A DNA stretch of 5,085 nt, taken from CAZAGT01 sp964484515 (GTDB taxonomy: Bacteria > Desulfobacterota > DSM-4660 > Desulfatiglandales > HGW-15). Shown piece by piece: positions 1 through 4,981 of this stretch (the first letter of the stretch is position 1; each line of letters starts with the position of its first letter). Position numbers and translations under genes: made by a program. The stretch spans positions 1 through 5,085 of the forward strand of contig CAZAGT010000367.1 in NCBI GenBank assembly GCA_964484515.1. Reading direction: 5' to 3'. The notes under the pieces are model-generated. The model ran no database searches, was not told where the DNA came from, and saw only the letters and a program-made list of their open reading frames with translations.

Positions 1-51
1 ACCCTTGGCGCCTGGAATCTGCAGCATCCTCGACTTTTGCAACGTTAGGGT
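1..51 (+). repeat. 51-bp terminal inverted repeat, left copy
   Basis: These bases are the exact reverse complement of 5032-5082, with no mismatch over 51 positions. The match stops sharply at base 52 (A here, where the other copy would require G). It may continue to the left of the window, since the right copy has three more bases (GCA) beyond the matched part. The repeat begins ACCCT and ends AGGGT, and holds the small palindromes GGCGCC (7-12), CTGCAG (19-24) and AACGTT (41-46). No transposase lies inside the window, so if this is the end of an insertion sequence the body lies outside, to the left. The trpS start follows 70 bp after it, so this repeat or the short gap behind it must supply any local trpS promoter. 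Confidence 0.97.
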
Positions 52-121
52 AAACCTGTCTGCTCTTCGTGCAGGGTGACGCGCGTGGGTGCGGGCGAGA
101 TGTGCTCCAGGGACGAGGGTC

Positions 122-1138
122 ATGCTTCCAGAAGGTCACATAAAGCCGCGGGTATTCTCCGGCATACAGCCCACGGGGGATATTCATATTGGGAATTATT
201 TGGGGGCCATCCGCCACTGGATTACGTTGCAAGAACATCATGAAACGATATTCTGTGTCGTCGATCTGCATGCTATCACGGTTCACCAGGACCCGGCGGT
301 GCTCAGCAGGAAGATTCGCGAGGCTGCCGGTCTTTTGATTGCGGCGGGGATCGACCCTGAGCAATCGGCCCTATTTGTACAGTCAGATATTGGGGCCCAT
401 GCGGAACTGACCTGGATCCTCAATTGTATTATCCCCATGGGGTGGATGCACCGGATGACGCAGTTCAAAGAAAAATCGAAAAGGCGAAAGGACCGTGTGA
501 GCGTCGGGCTGTTCGATTACCCGGCCTTGATGACCGCCGATATCTTACTCTACGACACGGATCTGGTCCCGGTCGGCGACGACCAAAAACAACATCTCGA
601 ACTAACCAGGGATGTTGCAGGGCTATTCAATGCTACCTATGGAAAGACGTTCAAGATTCCGGATCCGGTTATACCGCGGAGCGGCGCACGCATTATGGGA
701 CTCGACAACCCTTCGGTGAAGATGAGTAAGAGTGAACTCGGCCGGAGACATGCGATCAATCTGCTCGATAGGCCCGACGAAATCAGGGCCAAGATCGCAA
801 GGGCAACCACCGACTCCTTGCGCGAGATCCGTTTTGATGAAGGTAGACCTGGGATCCACAATCTGCTCTCGATCTACGGACTTTTTACGGGTGAGGAACG
901 AAAAACCATCGAGTCTCGATTCGAGGGCAAAGGATATGCCGAATTCAAAAAGGAGTTGGCCGAAATCGTGATCGAAGGGTTAAGGCCGCTGCAATCCGAA
1001 TATGAGACCCTAATGTCCGAGCCCGGACAGATCGACGATCTGCTGCGCAAAGGCAGCGAACGTGTCCGTCCGATCGCTGAAGAAGTCTTGGCTAGAGGAA
1101 AGGAGAGGATGGGCCTGGGCTTGCCGAGAGGCTCGTAA
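122..1138 (+). CDS. trpS: Tryptophanyl-tRNA synthetase
   Basis: This cytoplasmic class Ic aminoacyl-tRNA synthetase activates tryptophan with ATP and loads it onto tRNA-Trp. The protein is 338 residues from the ATG at 122, close to the usual length of about 330. The Rossmann-fold start reads RVFSGIQPTGDIHIGNYLGA (residues 10-29) and contains the HIGH-type signature as HIGN (22-25). The family segment DDQKQHLELTRDVA lies in the middle, and KMSKS is intact at residues 200-204. The C-terminal anticodon-binding helical part is complete and ends in the family-like MGLGLPRGS. An in-frame GTG at 89 would add 11 residues. ATG 122 is preferred because the domain begins right after it and AGGGA (109-113) lies 8 nt upstream, although a second purine run GAGGG sits too close to be ideal. 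No T-box leader fits in the 70 bp between the repeat and the gene. No key residue is missing. Confidence 0.98.
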   Translation: MLPEGHIKPRVFSGIQPTGDIHIGNYLGAIRHWITLQEHHETIFCVVDLHAITVHQDPAVLSRKIREAAGLLIAAGIDPEQSALFVQSDIGAHAELTWILNCIIPMGWMHRMTQFKEKSKRRKDRVSVGLFDYPALMTADILLYDTDLVPVGDDQKQHLELTRDVAGLFNATYGKTFKIPDPVIPRSGARIMGLDNPSVKMSKSELGRRHAINLLDRPDEIRAKIARATTDSLREIRFDEGRPGIHNLLSIYGLFTGEERKTIESRFEGKGYAEFKKELAEIVIEGLRPLQSEYETLMSEPGQIDDLLRKGSERVRPIAEEVLARGKERMGLGLPRGS

Positions 1139-1147
1139 TGATCGATC

Positions 1148-1175
1148 TTGATTTATGCAGCAATCTGTTTAGATT
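1148..1175 (+). promoter_or_regulatory. Possible weak sigma-70-type promoter before the sigma factor gene
   Basis: TTGATT (1148-1153, four of six matches to TTGACA) and TAGATT (1170-1175, four of six matches to TATAAT) are separated by 16 bp. They lie just after the trpS stop, in the AT-richer part of a 150-bp gap. No convincing terminator hairpin with a T-run follows trpS, so read-through from trpS is also possible. The call rests on eye matching alone. Confidence 0.25.
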
Positions 1176-1272
1176 AGTTAGTCATATGGCTCAATCTTCG
1201 CGTGTCTTCGTAACGATCTGGTGAACGCGGCTGAGTCGGTCGAAAAACGTAACCCTCGTCGAGGCTAAAGGT

Positions 1273-1280
1273 AGGTGATC
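1273..1280 (+). promoter_or_regulatory. Extended Shine-Dalgarno of the sigma factor gene
   Basis: AGGTGATC is complementary to the usual 3' end of 16S rRNA (GATCACCT) over all eight bases and ends 8 nt before the ATG at 1289. This supports that start and suggests efficient translation. Confidence 0.7.
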
Positions 1281-1288
1281 GATAAACC

Positions 1289-2749
1289 ATGTCAAAACAG
1301 ACCGAACTCAAGACGGACGGATACCTGGCGGATCAAACTGTAAAGGGATCTCCAAAAGCAACCCAGGGACCTGAGCCATTGAGCGAAACGGCAAAACCGT
1401 CTCATGATGAAGATCTGACTGATGATTCCCTGAAGCTCTATTTCCAGGATATCGCACGGATATCTCCGCTTGATCGCGAAAAGGAGATTGAGATTGCGAA
1501 GCGGATCGAAGCCAACCGAAGTATCCTCTACCGAGTGCTGAGCCGCTATCCAATGCTCATTAGGGACGAACTCGAACCACGGTTGGAAACAGGGACGGAG
1601 AAGGCCACGGAGCTCAAGGCGGCACAGGTACACCAAACCCCCAAGGAATTCGGCGACCTTGAAGCGCTGAACGAACAGCTGCGATCACTCTATGAGAGCG
1701 GTCGTCATCACGATGAGTTGAACAAAAAGGGAGAGCGTATCCTGCGACACATGGAGAAGGTGTTTCGGAAGCTCAAACTCGCGGACGAACAGTTGAAGAG
1801 CATTATTTCAGGTATCGAGGAATACGGCCGTAGGATCAAGGAATCAGAGGCTACCCGGCCGGATGATAAGGAGGGGCAAACAAGCCACGCAAGGATGCGG
1901 AAAGGCGCCCTGGATGCACAACCCGCATTTCGGGAAAACATGCCTGTTGCGCCGCCACCTCTGAATCTTCATGAGCAGATCAGAGATGACCTGAAACGTG
2001 CAAAGGATGCCTTCGACAATTCAAAGGCTGCTAAGGAAGAAATGGTGAACGCGAATCTGCGTCTGGTCATCAGCGTCGCAAACAAATACGTCAATCAGGG
2101 CGTTCAATTGCTCGATCTGATCCAAGAGGGCAACATCGGCCTCATGCGGGCCGTGGAGAAGTTTGATTACCGTCTCGGGTATCGGTTTAGCACCTATGCC
2201 TCCTGGTGGATTTGGCAAGCGATCACACGCGACATCCAGAAACAGAGTCAAACGATTCGTCTGCCTGTTCACATGACGGAGATTATCAACAGACTGAAAC
2301 GTGTCTCACAGGGACTGCTGCAGGTAAAAGGGCGTAATCCCACTCCGGAAGAGATTGCCGAAAGAATGGACCGTCCGGTGAACGAGGTGAGACGGTTGAC
2401 TGAGATTGCGAGCAGAAGATACACCCTTTCGTTGGAGACTCCGATCGGAGATACGGATGCGTCGTTGGGGGATTTCATCGAAGACCAGGGAGTGATCTCA
2501 CCCGAAAAGGCGGTCATTCGACGCAATCTGGCGGAACGAACCGAGATGATCCTCGCGACGCTAAGCCCGCGTGAGGAGACCATCTTACGCAAACGATATG
2601 GAATCGGAGAGACGGCGGAACATACCTTACAGGAAATCGGTGAGGAATTTGGGATTACCCGGGAACGGATTCGTCAAATCCAGGCGGCGAGTGTGAAGAA
2701 GTTGCAGCATCCCAGCAGAAGTAGTATGTTGGATCTACCCGAGGAGTAA
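1289..2749 (+). CDS. RpoD/SigA-family RNA polymerase sigma factor, probably a diverged (group 2-like) member
   Basis: A sigma-70 family factor of 486 residues that directs RNA polymerase to -35/-10 promoters. The first 44 residues are polar and do not look like region 1.1. Region 1.2 runs about 45-80 (DDSLKLYFQDI, then EIEIAKRIE). A charged, helix-rich non-conserved segment spans about 80-245. Region 2 is about 250-325, with NANLRLVIS, DLIQEGNIGLM and GYRFSTYASWW. Region 3 follows (LPVHM, then NPTPEEIAERM). Region 4.2 carries the helix-turn-helix HTLQEIGEEFGITRERIRQI (445-464), followed by HPSR. The two promoter-melting tryptophans are W306 and W307. The next-but-one residue is W309 where primary sigmas have Arg (WWIRQA becomes WWIWQA). 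The segment after it (QKQSQTIR for ADQARTIR in E. coli) and the region 4 end (IQAASVKKLQ for IEAKALRKLR) also diverge. Lack of region 1.1 plus these changes suggests a secondary sigma, but a primary role cannot be excluded from this window. The IF-2-like gene follows 47 bp downstream, probably in the same operon. Confidence 0.93.
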   Translation: MSKQTELKTDGYLADQTVKGSPKATQGPEPLSETAKPSHDEDLTDDSLKLYFQDIARISPLDREKEIEIAKRIEANRSILYRVLSRYPMLIRDELEPRLETGTEKATELKAAQVHQTPKEFGDLEALNEQLRSLYESGRHHDELNKKGERILRHMEKVFRKLKLADEQLKSIISGIEEYGRRIKESEATRPDDKEGQTSHARMRKGALDAQPAFRENMPVAPPPLNLHEQIRDDLKRAKDAFDNSKAAKEEMVNANLRLVISVANKYVNQGVQLLDLIQEGNIGLMRAVEKFDYRLGYRFSTYASWWIWQAITRDIQKQSQTIRLPVHMTEIINRLKRVSQGLLQVKGRNPTPEEIAERMDRPVNEVRRLTEIASRRYTLSLETPIGDTDASLGDFIEDQGVISPEKAVIRRNLAERTEMILATLSPREETILRKRYGIGETAEHTLQEIGEEFGITRERIRQIQAASVKKLQHPSRSSMLDLPEE

Positions 2750-2800
2750 ATGGCGCTGGATGATGACCAAATCCGTGACTCGAAGAAGGTTGCCGAATGA
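2750..2800 (+). CDS. Possible 16-codon mini-ORF bridging the sigma factor and IF-2-like genes
   Basis: The ATG directly abuts the sigma factor stop (TAA then ATG), with GAGGAG (2741-2746) 3 nt upstream. The peptide reads MALDDDQIRDSKKVAE and stops at a TGA that overlaps the IF-2-like start as ATGA. This layout fits a translational-coupling peptide or the relic of a longer gene. It is so short that it could be chance. It is not in frame with either neighbour. No function is recognised. Confidence 0.2.
   Translation: MALDDDQIRDSKKVAE
2786..2789 (+). promoter_or_regulatory. Ribosome binding site of the IF-2-like gene
   Basis: AAGG, within GAAGAAGGT, ends 7 nt before the ATG at 2797. This supports that start rather than a longer protein with an upstream GTP-binding domain, which is not present in any frame here. 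Confidence 0.6.
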
Positions 2801-3462
2801 GTACAAATAAAGGAAGCCTGGATATCGTCCTCAAATGCGATTCGACAGGCAGTAAAGAGGCCATCACCGCCAGTCTTGCCGCCAAGGAGCAATCTGAGGC
2901 CGACGTCAAGGTCCTTCAGGCCGACGTTGGAGACATCACGAAATCCGATTTGTTCTTGGCCCTGACCGCCAGCCGCCTCGTGGTGGGGTTTCAAGTGGGC
3001 GTCATGCCGAAGATCAAAGAGTTGAGCCAGGAACAGGGCGTGGAAGTCCGCCTTTACGATGTCATCTATCGACTGATTACTGATCTCCATGATATTGCCA
3101 CTAAGCTCACCGTACGTGAAGAGGAGAAGGAAGAGATCATAGGAAAGGCCAAGGTCATTGCGCTCTTTAAAGGGACCCGCCGTGGCGTCATCCTGGGCTG
3201 CGACGTCCAAGAGGGGCACCTCGAAACAGGTAAGACGTTCAGGATTATCTCCGCTATGGGCCCCATTTACAACGGCAAGATCGAATCCCTCCAGATTGAA
3301 GGAGACGCGGTAAAATCGGTTCGGGCGGGCCAAAAGGCGGGGCTCAAAATCTCGGGGTTCAAAAAGGCGAAACTCGGTGATCTGATCGAAAGTTACCAGA
3401 CCCTGCGACCGAAGGTAGACAAGGCGTGGGCACCTCGCGGCGGCGTCTTCGATTACCGGTAG
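2797..3462 (+). CDS. Stand-alone IF-2 C-terminal domain protein (domains C1 and C2 only)
   Basis: This 221-residue protein aligns by eye along its length to the last two domains of bacterial initiation factor IF-2 but has no GTP-binding domain. Residues about 8-104 match C1: LDIVLKCDSTGSKEAI, then DVGDITKSDLFLA, then VVGFQVG and GVEVRLYDVIYRLITDL. Residues about 114-200 match the beta-barrel C2: IIGKAKVIALFKGTRRGVI, GCDVQEG, then GDLIESY. A basic and aromatic tail of about 20 residues follows. In true IF-2, C2 binds the formyl-methionyl end of initiator tRNA. Here the Cys of GC(Y/D)V is kept (C135), but the basic KRYK patch is QIEG (166-169) and the ECG motif is KAG (180-182), so that function is probably lost. 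It may act on ribosomes or RNA as a regulator, which is inference. It lies 47 bp after the sigma factor gene. A genuine infB should exist elsewhere in the genome. Confidence 0.9.
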   Translation: MSTNKGSLDIVLKCDSTGSKEAITASLAAKEQSEADVKVLQADVGDITKSDLFLALTASRLVVGFQVGVMPKIKELSQEQGVEVRLYDVIYRLITDLHDIATKLTVREEEKEEIIGKAKVIALFKGTRRGVILGCDVQEGHLETGKTFRIISAMGPIYNGKIESLQIEGDAVKSVRAGQKAGLKISGFKKAKLGDLIESYQTLRPKVDKAWAPRGGVFDYR

Positions 3463-3557
3463 GGGCGAGAGGCTCGGGGCCTTAGGTCGAACAAAACGAA
3501 TCCACGGATGACTACCCCGGTCTGTCTTCTCTCCGTGACGCCTTCCATCCGACGCTT

Positions 3558-3612
3558 CCTCCGATCCGGGCCCTCAGCCGCAACGGCGTTTTCTTTAGGG
3601 CCCTCCCGGAGG
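3558..3612. terminator. Nested dyad, possible structured RNA or terminator after the IF-2-like gene
   Basis: Three nested stems can be drawn: CCTCCG (3558-3563) with CGGAGG (3607-3612), GGGCCC (3568-3573) with GGGCCC (3598-3603), and GCCG (3577-3580) with CGGC (3584-3587). The innermost hairpin has a 3-nt loop and is followed by GTTTTCTTT (3588-3596), which resembles a weak intrinsic terminator for the + strand. The outer stems instead suggest a longer folded RNA. The inner stem has only four pairs, so termination efficiency is doubtful. Confidence 0.35.
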
Positions 3613-3722
3613 ATGATCTCTCACGACCGCCTTCACCCGCCCGCCGGCAATTATCGGCCTTGACGGATCCAGGAAACCTGAGCACCCGGCCAGCGGGATC
3701 ATGATCTCAAATAATCGAATGT

Positions 3723-3728
3723 GGGAGG
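3723..3728 (+). promoter_or_regulatory. Strong Shine-Dalgarno before a possible small peptide gene
   Basis: GGGAGG is placed 6 nt before the ATG at 3735. It is a better ribosome binding site than the one in front of the radical SAM gene, which has no clear purine run. It also lies next to the palindrome GAGGCCTC (3725-3732), whose GGCCTC half could pair with GAGGCC at 3809-3814. Confidence 0.5.
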
Positions 3729-3734
3729 CCTCGT

Positions 3735-3818
3735 ATGAAACTTCATGAAATGATCTCTGTGATACCTTATCGCCCGGCCGCTACCGCAACAAGCGGCCGG
3801 GCTGATTTGAGGCCATAA
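3735..3818 (+). CDS. Possible 27-residue peptide (radical SAM substrate or leader peptide)
   Basis: The ATG at 3735 follows GGGAGG by 6 nt and opens 27 codons ending in TAA, 20 nt before the radical SAM start. The peptide begins MKLHEMISVIPYRP, continues with an Ala/Thr-rich stretch and ends RADLRP. It has one Tyr, two Pro-Arg-type turns and no Cys. Small peptides just upstream of radical SAM enzymes with auxiliary-cluster domains are often the substrates those enzymes modify, which is the reason to list it. Against this, no family is recognised, the neighbouring enzyme has no N-terminal peptide-binding (PqqD-like) domain, and half of the ORF lies in an 11-bp GC hairpin that could simply be a regulatory RNA structure. 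A leader peptide controlling the downstream gene is the main alternative, and chance is a third. Confidence 0.4.
   Translation: MKLHEMISVIPYRPAATATSGRADLRP
3772..3802. promoter_or_regulatory. 11-bp GC-rich hairpin upstream of the radical SAM gene
   Basis: GCCCGGCCGCT (3772-3782) is the exact reverse complement of AGCGGCCGGGC (3792-3802), around a 9-nt loop. The stem ends 36 nt before the radical SAM ATG and lies wholly within the small peptide ORF (codons 13-23). No T-run follows on either strand, so it is not a typical intrinsic terminator. It could act in attenuation, RNA stability or translation control of the downstream gene. Confidence 0.6.
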
Positions 3819-3838
3819 CCTTTAGACGGTAGTCAGAG

Positions 3839-4981
3839 ATGAGATTTACCCGGTTTTGGCGATATCGGCGGTTCCTGCTGTCACGTCGTTTTGCGCTTGC
3901 TGTTTGGCGATCGAGGGCAAACCTGCTTGCCGCAAAACGATCCCGGAGACTGACCGCCGGCCCCTATTTGGCCGAGCTTGATATCACCTATCGCTGTAAT
4001 TGCCGCTGTCGGATGTGCCAGCGCTGGCAAGACACCCGCGACGCTGAACTGACATATGGCGAATATCAGAAATTGGGCGCGGATTTTGAACGGCTCGGTA
4101 TCCATCAGGTCACCATTGCAGGTGGAGAGCCGCTGATGCGAAAAGATGCATTTGCGATCATCAGCGTCTTTACGGACGCCAATATGGTAGTCAACTTGTG
4201 CACGAACGGCCTCTTGCTTGAGGATCACATTGAGGAGATATGCTCATCCGGTCTCTCCATGGTGACATTGAGCCTTGATGGGGCCACGGCTGAATGCCAT
4301 GACCGCATACGGGGAGTCCCCGGTTCCCTGGCGTTGATCGAAAAAGGCATCCGCGCCCTCCTCACCCGGAAAGGACGGCCGTTTGTGCGTGTGCGCATGG
4401 CGCTTTCCAATAGTAACGTCCAGGAATTACGCTCCTACTATCGCAAGTGGGCGAACATCGTGGATGACGTCCTGATCCAACCGGTACACTATTGCCGTGA
4501 TGCATACTACACAGGCTATTCCGACGCGGAATTTTACCTTGACTCCGACAGACTCGATGAGCAACTGGATGCAACGCCACTCAAGAAGGATCTTTACGCA
4601 AAAGGTCTGACGGCAGGTTTGAGGAGACAGGGGACCTATCCCGTTCAACCATGCCATGCTGGTGTCTTGATGGCGCGGATCGATCCCTGGGGGAATGTCT
4701 TCCCTTGCCTCGAACAGCATGTACGCGTCGGGTCAATCCGTGAGCAGGCGTTCCTTGTCATTTGGAACTCGGCGTCGTTTGCCGAAGAGCGCAAGAGGAG
4801 GGCGGACGATGGTCTTTGCACCTGCTGGTACAATAACACCGCCCTCATCAGCCATTATGGAAAGTGGCTTGCGCTCACAAGCGCAACGGGGCTCCGGAAG
4901 GCAATTCGCCGCCGGTTCGCTCGGGCAGATCACCAGAGTGTCCGTTGGAGGGTGAGTCGGACTGGAGTGGACGGGAAATGA
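3839..4981 (+). CDS. Radical SAM enzyme with a C-terminal twitch/SPASM-like auxiliary-cluster region
   Basis: A 380-residue cytoplasmic iron-sulfur enzyme expected to cleave S-adenosylmethionine to a 5'-deoxyadenosyl radical. The cluster motif CxxxCxxC is C53, C57, C60 (in TYRCNCRCRMC), with an extra Cys at 55. The SAM-binding AGGEP is at 94-98, and a conserved SLDGA segment is at 145-149. The C-terminal part has C272 (PCHAG), C290 (PWGNVFPC), then C327 and C329-W330 (CTCW). These four cysteines could hold one auxiliary 4Fe-4S cluster, as in twitch domains; a full SPASM domain has more. Residues 1-39 are very rich in Arg, with aromatic residues between, and contain no catalytic motif. The ATG at 3839 has a poor ribosome binding site, so translation may be coupled to the small ORF ending 20 nt upstream. 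The stop overlaps the next start as ATGA. The substrate is unknown; peptide modification, cofactor or lipid/glycan synthesis are all possible. Confidence 0.95.
   Translation: MRFTRFWRYRRFLLSRRFALAVWRSRANLLAAKRSRRLTAGPYLAELDITYRCNCRCRMCQRWQDTRDAELTYGEYQKLGADFERLGIHQVTIAGGEPLMRKDAFAIISVFTDANMVVNLCTNGLLLEDHIEEICSSGLSMVTLSLDGATAECHDRIRGVPGSLALIEKGIRALLTRKGRPFVRVRMALSNSNVQELRSYYRKWANIVDDVLIQPVHYCRDAYYTGYSDAEFYLDSDRLDEQLDATPLKKDLYAKGLTAGLRRQGTYPVQPCHAGVLMARIDPWGNVFPCLEQHVRVGSIREQAFLVIWNSASFAEERKRRADDGLCTCWYNNTALISHYGKWLALTSATGLRKAIRRRFARADHQSVRWRVSRTGVDGK

Larger units (their letters stand above)
3463..3838 (+). other. 376-bp region without a long gene
   Basis: The region lies between the IF-2-like and radical SAM genes. 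It holds a nested dyad (3558-3612), a possible 27-codon ORF with a strong ribosome binding site (3735-3818) and a GC-rich hairpin (3772-3802), each listed separately. The octamer ATGATCTC occurs three times (3613, 3701, 3750). A -10-like AATAAT (3710-3715) lies before the small ORF without a well-spaced -35. TTGACG at 3660-3665 resembles a -35 but has no matching -10. No tRNA or other known RNA is recognised. Confidence 0.8.

Noticed and set aside
89..121. Upstream GTG start for trpS adding 11 residues
   Set aside because: The added residues (MRARCAPGTRV) are not family-like, and the ATG at 122 immediately precedes the conserved domain with a usable ribosome binding site.
1253..1264. CCTCG-T-CGAGG inverted repeat before the sigma factor gene as a terminator
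   Set aside because: A one-base loop cannot form a normal RNA hairpin, and no T-run follows. It might be a protein-binding dyad, but there is no further support.
2674..3333. 219-codon open frame on the minus strand
   Set aside because: It lies opposite the sigma factor end and the IF-2-like gene. Its translation shows no recognisable domain, whereas the + strand frame aligns with IF-2 over its whole length.
3613..3663. 16-codon ORF after CGGAGG at 3607
   Set aside because: The ATG directly abuts the purine run with no spacer, and the peptide is very short without recognisable features. The GGAGG is better explained as part of the dyad.
3772..3802. Intrinsic terminator for the IF-2-like transcript
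   Set aside because: The stem is strong, but no T-run follows on either strand, so it was listed as a regulatory hairpin instead.
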